From contig NZ_CP029194.1 of assembly GCF_008642375.1 (NCBI RefSeq), positions 6,814,501 to 6,878,500 on the forward strand: a DNA stretch of 64,000 bases, given 5' to 3'. This document shows positions 43,421 through 53,851 of the stretch, piece after piece (positions within the stretch are counted from its first letter, which is position 1; each line of letters starts with the position of its first letter). The position numbers were made by a program, and so were the translations under genes. Under the pieces are notes generated by a model, which searched no databases, was not told the origin of the DNA, and saw only the letters and a list, made by a program, of their open reading frames with translations. The DNA is from Streptomyces venezuelae (GTDB taxonomy: Bacteria; Actinomycetota; Actinomycetes; Streptomycetales; Streptomycetaceae).

Positions 43421-44617
43421 TCAGGCGATCACACCCGCGCTCCTGAGCTCCTTCCGCTCCGTCTCGGACACCCCGAGCTCCCCGAGGACCTCGTCCGTGT
43501 CCTGTCCGAGCGCCGGGATCCGGTCCATGCGCGGCTCCGGACCGTCCGGGAAGACGATCGGCGGCAGCAGCGAACGCAGCGGCCCGACCGGGGAGTCCAC
43601 CGGCCGCCAGCGGTCCCTCGCCGTCAGCTGGGGATGGTCCGCGAGCTCCGCGACCGAGTTGAGCCGGGCGCAGGCGACACCCGCCGCGTCGAGCCGCGCC
43701 AGCGCCTCCGGGGCCGTGAGCGGGGCCAGCGCCTCAGCCACCACCGCGTCGGTCGCCGCGCGCCCGGCGACCCGCGCCGTGTTCGTCGCGAAGGCCGGGT
43801 CCTCGGCGAGCTCGGGGCGGCCGATGACCCGCTCGGCGAGCCGCCGCCACTCGCGGTCGTTCTGCACGGAGAGCAGCACCAAGCCCCCGTCGGCCGTCGG
43901 ATAGGCGTCGTACGGGGCGATCACCGCGTGCGCGAGCCCCGTTCGCGCCGGGCTCGTGCCTCCGTGCGACCCGTGGTGCAACGGATGCCCCATCCACTCG
44001 GCCAGTGAGTCGAGCAGGGAGACCTCCACCGGGCCGCCGCGCCCGGTCGTGCCGCGCCGGACGAGTGCGGCGAGGACGCCCGAGAAGGCGTACATCCCGG
44101 CGGCGATGTCGGCCGCCGGGATCCCCGACTTGACCGGCTGGTCCGGCGTGCCGGTCACCGAGACGAGCCCCGCCTCGCACTGCACGAGCATGTCGTACGC
44201 CCGCTTGTGCGCGTACGGACCCGCCGCCCCGTACCCCGAGACGTCCACGGCGATCAGCCGCGGGTGCGCGGCGCACAGCGTGGCGGCGTCGAGGCCGAGT
44301 CGGGCCGCGGCGCCCTGCGCCAGGTTCTGTACGAAGACGTCGGCGCCGGCCACCAGGCGCCGGGCGAGCGCCAGACCCCGGGGGTCTTTGAGATCGACCG
44401 CCACCGACTCCTTGCCGCGGTTGCACCACACGAAGTGCGAGGCGAGGCCGCGGGCGGCCGTGTCGTACCCCCGGGCGAAGTCCCCGCCGTCGGGGCGCTC
44501 GATCTTGACGACACGGGCGCCGAGGTCCGCGAGCTGCCGGGTGGCGAAGGGGGCGGCGACGGCCTGCTCGACGGCGACGACCGTGATCCCTTCGAGGGGG
44601 AGTGGCTGAGTGCTCAT
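43421..44617 (-). CDS. Class III CoA transferase (CaiB/BaiF family)
   Basis: This 398-residue enzyme has the family start (PLEGITVVAVEQAVAAPFATRQLADLGARVVKIE, given here in part), ESVAVDLKDPRG, and the catalytic Asp in KRAYDMLVQCEAGL. It would move CoA from one acyl-CoA to another acid through an aspartyl anhydride. The substrate cannot be told. It lies downstream of the DrrAB-type export genes on the same strand with a 62-base gap, so it may be in the same transcript, but a functional link is not evident. Confidence 0.9.
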   Translation of the reverse strand: MSTQPLPLEGITVVAVEQAVAAPFATRQLADLGARVVKIERPDGGDFARGYDTAARGLASHFVWCNRGKESVAVDLKDPRGLALARRLVAGADVFVQNLAQGAAARLGLDAATLCAAHPRLIAVDVSGYGAAGPYAHKRAYDMLVQCEAGLVSVTGTPDQPVKSGIPAADIAAGMYAFSGVLAALVRRGTTGRGGPVEVSLLDSLAEWMGHPLHHGSHGGTSPARTGLAHAVIAPYDAYPTADGGLVLLSVQNDREWRRLAERVIGRPELAEDPAFATNTARVAGRAATDAVVAEALAPLTAPEALARLDAAGVACARLNSVAELADHPQLTARDRWRPVDSPVGPLRSLLPPIVFPDGPEPRMDRIPALGQDTDEVLGELGVSETERKELRSAGVIA

Positions 44618-44679
44618 GACAGCCCTGCCTACCCTGCCGGGCCCTCCTTGTCATCAGGGGCTACGTCACCCCGGCCCGG

Positions 44680-45452
44680 TCAGCGGCGGGCATAGCGGCG
44701 GACCGCGAGCGGGGCGAAGAGCGCGATCAGGGCGAGCGACCAGAGCAGCGCCCCCGCCACCGGGTGCGCCACCGGCCAGGCCGCGTCCGCCGGTACGGGC
44801 GCGTTGCCGAAGAGCTTCCGTACCGCCGCCGTGACCGCCGAGATCGGGTTCCACTCGGCGACGGTCCGCAGCCAGCCCGGCATGCCCTCCGTCGGGATGT
44901 ACGCGTTGGAGAGCAGCGGCAGCATGAAGGTGGCGCTGCCCAGCTGGCCCGCCGCCTCCTCGCTCTGCGAGGCGAGGCCGAGCAGGATGCCGATCCAGGT
45001 CGTCGCGAAGCGGAAAAGGAGCAGCAGGCCGAAGGCGCCCAGGGCCTCCAGGGCCGTGCCCTCGATCCGCCAGCCCATGGCGAGTCCGACGAGGATCAGC
45101 GGGACCGTGCCGACCGCGCTCGCCACCAGGTCGGCGAGGGCCTGCCCGAGGGGGACCGCGGCCCGGCTCACGGGCAGGGTCCGGAAGCGGTCCATGACGC
45201 CCCGGTGCGAGTCCTGGGCGGCCTGGAACATGCCCGTCATCAGGCCGCCGGCCGCCGTCGCCACGAGGATGCCGGGGACCAGGTAGGCCCGGTACTCGGC
45301 GCCCGGCATGGCGAGCGCGCTGCCGAAGACGTACCCGAAGAAGAGGAGGAAGACGATCGGCATCGTCTGGGTCATGACGGTGATGGCCGGGGCGTGCCGG
45401 ATCCGCTGGAGATGGCGGCCGAGAACGGCGGTCCCGTCGTGCACGAGCGCGC

Positions 45453-45456
<4 letters not shown>
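44680..45456 (-). CDS. ABC-2 type export permease (DrrB-like)
   Basis: This 258-residue membrane protein has about six helices in the ABC-2 layout, with FGYVFGSALAMPGAEYRAYLVPGI after the first helix (given in part) and ATFMLPLLSNAYIPTEGMPG near the C-terminal third, as in the DrrB daunorubicin export permease. With the ATPase at 45453 it forms a drug or lipid exporter. The GTG start overlaps the ATPase stop by four bases. Confidence 0.9.
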
Positions 45457-46391
<935 letters not shown>

Positions 46392-46409
46392 GGCGCGACC
46401 ATACCCCAC

Positions 46410-46426
46410 TACGTACGGTGTACGTA
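46410..46426. promoter_or_regulatory. Palindromic TetR operator candidate
   Basis: TACGTAC-GGT-GTACGTA is a perfect 7-3-7 inverted repeat in the 63-base gap between the DrrA-like gene and the divergent TetR gene. Position and symmetry fit autoregulation by that TetR protein and control of the exporter. Confidence 0.65.
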
Positions 46427-46454
46427 ACTACGATGGGGGTCGAGGTGATGATCC

Positions 46455-47177
46455 ATGGCGGGCCGAGCGGCCGAACCGGAAGTGATCTGGGCACGGCCCG
46501 AGCGCGCGGGCCGCGGCCCCAAACCGGCCTACAGCCGGAGCGACATCGTGGCCGCCGCCGTCCGTGTCGCCGACGCCGACGGCATCGACGCGGTCTCGAT
46601 GCGCCGCCTCGCGGGCGACATCGGCTGCGGCACGATGTCGCTCTACAACTACGTCCCGCGCAAGGAGGACCTGTACGAGCTGATGGTGGACGCCGTCAGC
46701 GCCGAGTACGAACTCTCCGACCCGCTCGGCACGTCCGCTGGCGACTGGCGCGCGGACATGATCGACATGGGCCGGCAGGCGCGCGGGATCCTGCACCGCC
46801 ACCCCTGGGTGATCCGCCTGATGACCACCGGCTACGCCTACGGCCCGAACGCCCTGCGGTTCCTGGAGCACTGCCTCGGCTGCCTGGACGGCCTCGACCT
46901 GCCGGGCGGCGCCAAGATGGAACTGATCGCGAGCGTCAACGGCACCGTGATGACCATCGTCGCCAACGAGATCGCCCTCGCCGAGCGCGCCCGCTCCCTG
47001 CCCTGGTCCGGAGAGCAGGAGCAGGCCGTCCGCGGCGCCTATCTGATGCGGCAGCTCGCCGGCGGCGGCTACCCCCGGCTGGCGGCGGTCCTGGCCTCGG
47101 CCGGGGCCGAGCCCCCCGACCCCGAGGAGATCTTCGAGCGGACGCTGGGGCGGGTGCTCGACTCGTTCGTCCCCTAG
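46455..47177 (+). CDS. TetR family regulator of the DrrAB-type exporter
   Basis: This 240-residue protein has a helix-turn-helix at about 28-75 (SRSDIVAAAVRVADADGIDA and MRRLAGDIGCGTMSLYNYV) and a larger ligand-binding half of the TetR_C_1 type, as in tetracycline-like repressors. A basic, disordered start of about 25 residues precedes it. It is divergent from the exporter, with two matching palindromes near the shared promoters, so it probably represses both until a substrate binds. Confidence 0.9.
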   Translation: MAGRAAEPEVIWARPERAGRGPKPAYSRSDIVAAAVRVADADGIDAVSMRRLAGDIGCGTMSLYNYVPRKEDLYELMVDAVSAEYELSDPLGTSAGDWRADMIDMGRQARGILHRHPWVIRLMTTGYAYGPNALRFLEHCLGCLDGLDLPGGAKMELIASVNGTVMTIVANEIALAERARSLPWSGEQEQAVRGAYLMRQLAGGGYPRLAAVLASAGAEPPDPEEIFERTLGRVLDSFVP

Positions 47178-47183
47178 GAGCCG

Positions 47184-48491
47184 CTACAGCAGGGCGAACT
47201 GGCCCTCCGGCCCCTCCTCCTGATGGTCCAGTACGGACGCGGGGCGGCGGGCCCGGTCCGGCACCGGCAGCACCCCGGCCGCCCGCAGCTCCTCCCGGGT
47301 CGCCGCTCCGGCCGCCGCGAAGGCGGCGCGCTCCGGCTCCCGCGCGCCGAGCAGCGCCAGGACCGTGACCAGGTCGAGCAGCTCCGAGGTCCACTCCTGG
47401 GGCCAGCCGGCCGGGCCGATCGCCTCCAGCGAGCCCGGCTCCGCCGGCGCGGTCCGGTGCGCGAACCACTGCTCCAGGACGCGCACCCCGCCGACCCGGA
47501 ACTCCCAGGCCTCCGGTGGTACGGGGGAGATCCGGCCCTCACCGAGGAGCAGGGCCTCCTCGTCGGCGTCGTACGTCACCGCCTCGGGCCGCGCGGGGAC
47601 CGCGGCCCGCACATAGGGTCGGCGCCCGCCCGGCTGCCTGGGCTTCGACCCGCTCAGCGCGCCCCGCAGCTGCACGTCGGCGAGCTCCCGGCCGAGTGCC
47701 ACGCCCGCCGCCCAGACCTCCGGGCCCGCGGGGAGCGGTACGCGGCAGCCCGCGGGGGAGGGGAGGGCCGCCGCCAGCGTCCAGGCGAGCCACTCCAGGG
47801 CGTCGACCTCGTGCCCGTACCGGCGGGTGAGGAAGGGCAGCAGGCCCGGCGCGAGATTGGGCTCCCGGCCGCCCGGGCGCCGGAAGAGAGGGCGGATCCG
47901 GCCGGGGCGGCCAGCCGGGGAGCGGCCCTCGGGAAGGGCGGCCGTCACCAGGAGCGCGGGGCCGGCCGCTCCGTGACCTGCCGCTCCGGGAACGGCTTTC
48001 CCGGGGCCGGCCGGCCCGGGGACGTACGCCTGCTCGACGGCGAAGATCTGCGGCTCCCCGGCGACCCGCCACAGCTCGGGGCGCGCGGTGTCGATGAGCC
48101 GGTGGTCGGGGAGCAGCCACTGCTCGTCGAACGGCCGGTGCGCGAAGCGCACCGGCTGCGGGCACGGGCCCGGCTCGCGGGCGAAGCGCGCGGTCCCGGT
48201 GCGCTGGCCGGGCAGGGCCGCCACCGCGCTCGACGGTGTCCGCGCCCGGCTCGGGCGGAAGAGCGCCTCGCGCTCGGCCCCCTCGGCGGCGGTCAGCCGG
48301 TCCCAGCGGGCCCGCAGGGTCCGCACGTCCGGCGCCACGATCCAGGACCGCCCGAAGCGGAGCGGCGCGACGGACCACGGCATGAGGTCGTCGAGGAGGG
48401 GCAGGTCGTCGAGCGCGGGTACGTCGTGTTCCGTACCGGCGTCGTCCCTGCTGGCGTCTTCCGCACCGGAGGCTTCCGTCACGCCCCGCAT
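47184..48491 (-). CDS. Type ISP restriction-modification specificity-like protein (orphan)
   Basis: This 435-residue protein resembles the C-terminal target-recognition domain of type ISP enzymes. Marks are MPWSVAPLRFGRSWIVAPD, FDEQWLLPDHRLID, LPGGRRPYVRAA-like and ISPVPPEAWEFRVGGVRVLE. The nuclease, translocase and methyltransferase parts of an ISP enzyme are absent from the protein and from its neighbours. An Ala/Gly/Pro-rich stretch (about 175-200) interrupts the middle. Similar stand-alone proteins are frequent in Streptomyces and have no proven role. It may have been repurposed for DNA binding. Confidence 0.72.
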   Translation of the reverse strand: MRGVTEASGAEDASRDDAGTEHDVPALDDLPLLDDLMPWSVAPLRFGRSWIVAPDVRTLRARWDRLTAAEGAEREALFRPSRARTPSSAVAALPGQRTGTARFAREPGPCPQPVRFAHRPFDEQWLLPDHRLIDTARPELWRVAGEPQIFAVEQAYVPGPAGPGKAVPGAAGHGAAGPALLVTAALPEGRSPAGRPGRIRPLFRRPGGREPNLAPGLLPFLTRRYGHEVDALEWLAWTLAAALPSPAGCRVPLPAGPEVWAAGVALGRELADVQLRGALSGSKPRQPGGRRPYVRAAVPARPEAVTYDADEEALLLGEGRISPVPPEAWEFRVGGVRVLEQWFAHRTAPAEPGSLEAIGPAGWPQEWTSELLDLVTVLALLGAREPERAAFAAAGAATREELRAAGVLPVPDRARRPASVLDHQEEGPEGQFALL

Positions 48492-48505
48492 GCTAGCCAG
48501 CGCCG

Positions 48506-49255
48506 TCAGTGCGCCTCCACCGTGACGGTGAAGGAGAAGCGGTCGCCGCGGTACCGGATGCGGGCCACGTCGACGACCCTGCCGTCCTCGTCGTAGGTCA
48601 CACCGGTGTAGTGGAGGATCGGCGAGAGCAGCGGGACCTGGAGCAGGCCCGCCGTCTCCGGGTCGGCGAGGCGCGCCTCGACCGTGTCCGTGATGCGGCT
48701 GATCCGCACCCCGACCACGTCCCGCAGCACCTTCGTCATCGGCCAGCGCTCCAGGTCGGCCGGGTCGATCGAGGCCGCGAGCTCGGGGCGTACCGCATTC
48801 TCCACCCAGTTGGTCGGCTCGCCGGTCTCCCCGTCGCGGCGCAGCCGCCGGTACGCCACGACCTCCGGCACGTCAGGGAAGTACTCGGCGAGCTCGCCCG
48901 GCACCGGCTCCGCGCCGTGCCCGAGGACCGTCGTCCGCTCGCCCGACTGCTGGGCCACGATCGCGTCGATCGAGCCGAGCAGCCGGCGCGGGGTGGAGCG
49001 GCGGGCGCCCGGCTCGATGAAGGTGCCGCGCCGCCGGTGCCGGCTGATCAGGCCCTCCTCCTCCAGCTCCTTGAGGGCCTGGCGCATGGTCAGCACGCTC
49101 ACGCCGTAGTGGGCGGCGAGCTGCTCCTCGGTGGGCAGCCGCAGCGAGGCGTCGGGCGTGCGGCCCAGTATCGAGGCGCGCAACGACTGCGAGACCTGAT
49201 ACCAGAGCGGCAGCTTGCGGTTCAGGACCAGCGAGTCGGGGGCGAAGGCGGTCAC
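48506..49255 (-). CDS. GntR/UTRA transcription regulator next to hmgA
   Basis: This 249-residue protein has an N-terminal winged helix (about 15-80; LPTEEQLAAHYGVSVLTMRQ) and a C-terminal UTRA effector domain (about 95-245) ending in YRGDRFSFTVTVEA. The family senses small acids or sugars. It lies 96 bases downstream of hmgA on the same strand, so it may control tyrosine/homogentisate breakdown, with a tyrosine-pathway acid as signal. The GTG start is behind a moderate ribosome site. Confidence 0.9.
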   Translation of the reverse strand: MTAFAPDSLVLNRKLPLWYQVSQSLRASILGRTPDASLRLPTEEQLAAHYGVSVLTMRQALKELEEEGLISRHRRRGTFIEPGARRSTPRRLLGSIDAIVAQQSGERTTVLGHGAEPVPGELAEYFPDVPEVVAYRRLRRDGETGEPTNWVENAVRPELAASIDPADLERWPMTKVLRDVVGVRISRITDTVEARLADPETAGLLQVPLLSPILHYTGVTYDEDGRVVDVARIRYRGDRFSFTVTVEAH

Positions 49256-49275
49256 GTGTTCTCCGTACGACGGCT

Positions 49276-49331
49276 AGGGCCTGCTCGGCGGACAGGGTCG
49301 GACCCCGGCCATGATCTGCCGAACAGGGCCT
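49276..49331. repeat. Imperfect 17-bp inverted repeat between hmgA and gntR
   Basis: Arms at 49276-49292 and 49315-49331 match at 14 of 17 positions with 22 bases between. It could be a transcription attenuator for the gntR gene or a small palindromic element (MITE-like). Confidence 0.45.
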
Positions 49332-49351
49332 AAGGGCTTACGGCCGGGACA

Positions 49352-50665
49352 CTACGGCCGGAAGTGGCGCTCAAGACCCTGCCATACGTCGTCGTACCCC
49401 TTCTGCAGATGGTCGGCGTTCGCGGCCTGCGCGGTCGCGGTCACCGGCCAGCGGGTCTCGAACATGAAAGCGAGGCCGTCGTCGATCTTCTGCGGCTTCA
49501 GCTCCGCGGCGCTGGCCTTGTCGAAGGTCTCCCGGTCGGGGCCGTGCGCGGACATCATGTTGTGCAGCGAGCCGCCGCCGGGCACGAAGCCCTCGGCCTT
49601 GGCGTCGTAGGCGCCCTCGATCAGGCCCATGTACTCGCTCATCACGTTGCGGTGGAAGTACGGCGGACGGAAGGTGTCCTCGCCGACGAGCCAGCGCGGG
49701 GCGAAGACGACGAAGTCGACGCCCGCGAGCCCCGGGGTGTCCGAGGGCGCGGTGAGGACCGTGAAGATCGACGGGTCGGGGTGGTCGTAGGAGATCGTTC
49801 CGATGACGTTGAAACGGCGCAGGTCGTAGACGTACGGGGTGTGGTTGCCGTGCCAGGCGACGACGTCCAGCGGGGAGTGGCCGTAGGTCGCGGACCAGAG
49901 GTGGCCGCAGTACTTGTTGACCACCTCGACCGGACCCTCGACGTCCTCGTAGGCGGCGACGGGAGCACGGAAGTCGCGGGCGTTGGCCAGGCCGTTGGCG
50001 CCGATCGGGCCGAGGTCGGGGAGCTGGAAGGGCGCCCCGTAGTTCTCGCAGACATAGCCGCGGGCGGTCTCGTCGAGCAGCTCGACGCGGAAGCGGACGC
50101 CGCGGGGGATCAGCGCGACCTCGCCGGGGTGGGCGGCGAGCAGGCCCAGCTCCGTGCGGAGCAGCAGGCCGCCGCGCTCGGGGACGATCAGCAGCTCGCC
50201 GTCGGAGTCGCCGAAGACCCGCTCCATGGAGGCATTGGCGTGGTAGAGGTGCACGGCCATGCCGGTGCGCTGGGTCGCGTCGCCGTTGCCGCCGAGGGTC
50301 CACAGGCCGGCGAGCCAGTCGGTGCCCGGGGCGGGCTCGGGCAGCGGGTTCCAGCGGAGCCGGTTGGGGTCGGGCACGGTCTCGGTGAAGGGGGCCCCGC
50401 GCAGTGTGCCGTCGTCGGTCCGGGTGAACGGCGGGTGCGCGGCCGAGGGGCGGATCCGGTAGAGCCAGGAGCGGCGGTTGTGCGCCCGCGGCTCGGTGAA
50501 GGCGCTGCCGCTGAGCTGCTCGGCGTAGAGGCCGAGAGGTGCGCGCTGCGGCGAGTTGCGGCCGTGCGGCAGTGCGCCGGGGACCGCCTCCGAGCTGTGC
50601 TCGTTGCCGAAACCGCTGCTGTAGGTGAGCGCCTCGGCCGTCTTCCTGGCCTGCTCCGTGGTCAT
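49352..50665 (-). CDS. hmgA: Homogentisate 1,2-dioxygenase
   Basis: This 437-residue enzyme has the family start (LTYSSGFGNEHSSEAVPGAL), GLLLRTELGLLAAHPGEVAL, and the C-terminal iron site with PYFHRNVMSEYMGLIEGAY and HNMMSAHGPDRETF. It opens the ring of homogentisate to maleylacetoacetate in phenylalanine/tyrosine breakdown, using Fe(II) and oxygen in the cytoplasm. Later pathway genes are not in the window. The GntR gene downstream is its likely regulator. It is divergent from the beta-helix gene. Confidence 0.96.
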   Translation of the reverse strand: MTTEQARKTAEALTYSSGFGNEHSSEAVPGALPHGRNSPQRAPLGLYAEQLSGSAFTEPRAHNRRSWLYRIRPSAAHPPFTRTDDGTLRGAPFTETVPDPNRLRWNPLPEPAPGTDWLAGLWTLGGNGDATQRTGMAVHLYHANASMERVFGDSDGELLIVPERGGLLLRTELGLLAAHPGEVALIPRGVRFRVELLDETARGYVCENYGAPFQLPDLGPIGANGLANARDFRAPVAAYEDVEGPVEVVNKYCGHLWSATYGHSPLDVVAWHGNHTPYVYDLRRFNVIGTISYDHPDPSIFTVLTAPSDTPGLAGVDFVVFAPRWLVGEDTFRPPYFHRNVMSEYMGLIEGAYDAKAEGFVPGGGSLHNMMSAHGPDRETFDKASAAELKPQKIDDGLAFMFETRWPVTATAQAANADHLQKGYDDVWQGLERHFRP

Positions 50666-50831
50666 CGCCCGCTCCTGTCCTGAGCCCGCAAGGGAATCCT
50701 ATGGATGACCGTAGGATTCCGCGGCGCTCCCGTCAACGGGGGCGTGGCGGGAGGTGTTCCGGATCGGCCCCCTGGATTGGTGCCTGCGCGAGGGGGGCAG
50801 AAAAGATGAACAATGCTCTACTCTCACGCGC

Positions 50832-52976
50832 ATGTCCTGGACCCGAAGATTCGTCCTCGCCCTCTCGGTCGTGCTCGCGGCCCTCGCCGGAGCCCTGCTC
50901 ACCGCCCCCGGGGCCCAGGCCCACGAGGAGCGGCCCGTCACCTTCCCCGACGGCTCCGGCACCGTCCCGAAGCCCCGCTCGGGCGAACCCGACCTCCTCG
51001 TCTGCAAGACCGACCGCGCCGACTTCGCGCGCCGGACATCCGCTTTCCCGGCCGCGCTCAAGGCCCGCAACCTCGCCCTCCTCGACCGCTGCGCGCGCGA
51101 GGGCTACCGCCACCTCCAGGAGGCCGTCGACGCCGTCGACCGGCCCGGGATGACGATCGCGGTCCTCCCCGGCCTCTACGAGGAGGAGCCCTCACTGCCC
51201 AGGCCCACCGGCGCGTGCGCCGCGCTCAAGGCCCCGAACTCCTCGTTCGGCTACCAGATCCTCAGCTACGAGCAGCAGCGGCAGTGCCCGCACAACCAGA
51301 ACCTGGTCGCGATCCTCGGCAAGAAGGACCTCCAGATCGAGGGCACCGGCTCCTCCCGCCTCGACGTCGTCTTCGACGCCAAGTACCAGAAGCTCAACGG
51401 CATCCGGGCCGACCAGTCCGACGGCGTCTACTTCCGCAACTTCACCGCCCAGCGCACCACCTTCAACTCGCTGTACGTGCTGGCCACCGACGGCTTCGTC
51501 ATCGACGACGTCCTCACCCGCTGGAACGACGAGTACGGCTTCCTCACCTTCGCCTCCGACCACGGCCTCTACAAGAACTGCGAGTCGTACGGAAACGGCG
51601 ACTCCGGCATCTACCCCGGCTCGGCCTCGAACATCAACGAGGGCCGCGGCTACGACGTGCCCCGCTACTCCATCGAGATCACCGGCTGCCGCAGCCACCA
51701 CAACATGGTCGGCTACTCCGGCACCGCCGGGGACTCGGTCTGGGTCCACGACAACGAGTTCGACCACAACATGGGCGGCGCCTCCATGGACTCCGCCTTC
51801 CCCGGTCACCCCGGACTTCCCCAGAACCACGCCCGCTTCGAACGCAACCTGATCCACGACAACAACCAGAACTACTACCGGTACGTCGCCGACGGCACCT
51901 GCGCCAAGCCGCCCGTCGAGCGCGGCTACGAACGGGGCGTCGTCTGCCCCCAGATCTCCATGCCGCCCGGCACCGGCATCATCACCGCCGGCGGCAACTG
52001 GAACCTCTACGAGGACAACTGGGTGTACGGCCACCAGCGCACCGCCTTCTACCTGAACGCCGTGCCCGCCTTCATCCGCGGCGAGTCCGCCTGGGCCAAG
52101 CAGTTCGACACCTCCCACCACAACCGCTACGCCGGCAACCGCCTCGGCGTCGACAAGGCCGGCAACTCCCGCCCCAACCGCACCGACGTCTGGTGGGACG
52201 GCCAGGGCAGCGGCAACTGCTGGCAGAGCGACGCCGGCGCCGCCAGCCCCGGAGCCCTGCCCGGCTGCGGGGAACGCCGCGGCGACGTCTCCGGCGACAC
52301 CGACCGCATCGTCGGCGAACCCGTCAAGCTCGCCCAGCTCCTCGTCTGCGCCGACTACAACGTCCAGGCGCGCCGCCTCCCGGCCGGCTGCGACTGGTAC
52401 GGCGCCCGCGGCCTCCAGCGCGTCGAGACCCAGATCGCCCTCGGCAGCGCCCTCGTCCTCGCCCTGACCGGCACCGCCCTGTGGTGGCGCCGCCTGCGCG
52501 GCCACCGGCTCGCGGGCCTGGCCACCCTCGCCGGCCTCGCCGGCCTGACCCTCGACGTGGCCGGCTCCACCCTCGCCCTCACCCCGACCGTCGTCCCGGC
52601 CCTCGCGCTGCTCCTCATGGGCGTGTGGTGGACCCTCGTCGGCCTCGCCCTGCGGCCCGCCCGCCCCGTCTTCGCCTGGACCACGGTCGCCCTCGGCGCC
52701 CTCACCCTGCTCGACGCCTTCGACAAGGCGGTCCTGATGGTCCCGGGCATTCCCCTCAGCCCCGCCTGGTTCCGGCTGCTCCTCGGGGTCGTCTGGGTCC
52801 TCTGGGCGGTGATCGCGGCAGGCACCCGCACCCCGCCGACCGCCCCCGCCGCCGACTCCGGCTCCGGCGCCGACCCTGCCACCGATTCCGGTACCGCCGC
52901 CGACTCCCACCCCGGACCGGAGCCGGAGCCCACCCCCGCCGGTGAGGCCCGGCCCCGCGAGGAGGGGGCGGCGTGA
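50832..52976 (+). CDS. Secreted right-handed beta-helix membrane protein (NosD-like)
   Basis: This 714-residue protein has a signal peptide (about 1-35, cut near AQAHE). A parallel beta-helix follows (about 90-480), with ladder-like segments such as GVYFRNFTAQRTTFNSLYVL and NYYRYVADGT and many Asn/His/Gly turns. Four or five C-terminal membrane helices (about 535-660) and an acidic Pro-rich tail end it. The domain layout recalls NosD/CASH copper-insertion proteins joined to a membrane anchor. It leads a three-gene unit, overlapping the cupredoxin-like lipoprotein by four bases. Substrate and exact role are unknown. Confidence 0.82.
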   Translation: MSWTRRFVLALSVVLAALAGALLTAPGAQAHEERPVTFPDGSGTVPKPRSGEPDLLVCKTDRADFARRTSAFPAALKARNLALLDRCAREGYRHLQEAVDAVDRPGMTIAVLPGLYEEEPSLPRPTGACAALKAPNSSFGYQILSYEQQRQCPHNQNLVAILGKKDLQIEGTGSSRLDVVFDAKYQKLNGIRADQSDGVYFRNFTAQRTTFNSLYVLATDGFVIDDVLTRWNDEYGFLTFASDHGLYKNCESYGNGDSGIYPGSASNINEGRGYDVPRYSIEITGCRSHHNMVGYSGTAGDSVWVHDNEFDHNMGGASMDSAFPGHPGLPQNHARFERNLIHDNNQNYYRYVADGTCAKPPVERGYERGVVCPQISMPPGTGIITAGGNWNLYEDNWVYGHQRTAFYLNAVPAFIRGESAWAKQFDTSHHNRYAGNRLGVDKAGNSRPNRTDVWWDGQGSGNCWQSDAGAASPGALPGCGERRGDVSGDTDRIVGEPVKLAQLLVCADYNVQARRLPAGCDWYGARGLQRVETQIALGSALVLALTGTALWWRRLRGHRLAGLATLAGLAGLTLDVAGSTLALTPTVVPALALLLMGVWWTLVGLALRPARPVFAWTTVALGALTLLDAFDKAVLMVPGIPLSPAWFRLLLGVVWVLWAVIAAGTRTPPTAPAADSGSGADPATDSGTAADSHPGPEPEPTPAGEARPREEGAA

Positions 52977-53851
52977 CACCCGCGACGCAGCCGCGTGGGT
53001 CGGCGCCGTCCCTCCTCTCCCCGGCGCTCGTCCTGGCCGCCGCACTGTCCCTCGCGGGCTGCGGCGGCCCGGCCGCCACCCACCACAAGCCCGGCACCAC
53101 CCACGAGGAGGCCTCCGGGAGCAGCGGCACCCTCCTCCCCGCCCGCGACGAGTCCGGCCACCGCCTGCGGGAGGTCCCCGCGGCGACCGCGCCCACCGTC
53201 CGGGTCGAGGCCAGGCCCGACACGGAGGGCGGCTGGAACATCCGCCTCACGGTGGAGAGGTTCCGCTTCACCCCGGACAGCACCGGCGGCGCCGCCCTCC
53301 CCGGCCGCGGCCACGCCCGCCTCGTGAGCGACGGCCGGGAGACCGCCCGCCTGTACGGCGACTGGGGACACGTACCGCCCGGCGTCCGCACCCTGACCGT
53401 CCGCCTCCACGCCGACGACCACACGGTCTGGGCCGTCGCCGGCGCCCCCGTCCAGGCCACCGTCCGCCTGGACGACGCCCCCGCCACCTCGGCCCCGCCG
53501 AGCCCCCGACCGTCCGGCACGGCCACCGCCACGGCCACCGCCACCGGCGCCGCGACCACCGCGCCGCCGACTCCCCGGCCGTCCGAGACCGGTCGTACCG
53601 TCACCCTCACCATCACCGGCAAGACCGTCGAACCACCCCCTTCCCGCATCGAGTTGAAGAAGGGTGAGCACCTCACCCTCCGCGTCACCGGCGACCGCGC
53701 CGACACCCTCCACGTCCACGGCTACGACCGCGAAGTCCCCCTCTCGCCCGGCGTCCCCGCCAGCCTCAGCCTCACCGCGGACCGGACCGGTCTCTTCGAG
53801 GTCGAGACCCACGAGTCCGGACTCCTCCTCACCCAACTCGTCGTCCGGTGA
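52973..53851 (+). CDS. Lipoprotein with C-terminal cupredoxin-like domain
   Basis: This 292-residue protein has a lipobox ending LSLAGC (Cys30), a domain of about 120 residues of unknown fold, a Thr/Pro/Ala-rich linker (about 165-205) and a C-terminal beta-sandwich (about 210-292) with DTLHVHGYDREV and FEVETHESGLLL. That pattern is a cupredoxin-like fold: His residues are present, but the Cys and Met of blue copper sites are not, so any metal site is atypical. It overlaps both neighbours by four bases and should sit on the outer membrane face with them. Confidence 0.8.
   Translation: MTPATQPRGSAPSLLSPALVLAAALSLAGCGGPAATHHKPGTTHEEASGSSGTLLPARDESGHRLREVPAATAPTVRVEARPDTEGGWNIRLTVERFRFTPDSTGGAALPGRGHARLVSDGRETARLYGDWGHVPPGVRTLTVRLHADDHTVWAVAGAPVQATVRLDDAPATSAPPSPRPSGTATATATATGAATTAPPTPRPSETGRTVTLTITGKTVEPPPSRIELKKGEHLTLRVTGDRADTLHVHGYDREVPLSPGVPASLSLTADRTGLFEVETHESGLLLTQLVVR

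Noticed and set aside
47184..48491. An active restriction-modification system
   Set aside because: No nuclease, helicase or methyltransferase motifs in the protein or its neighbours.
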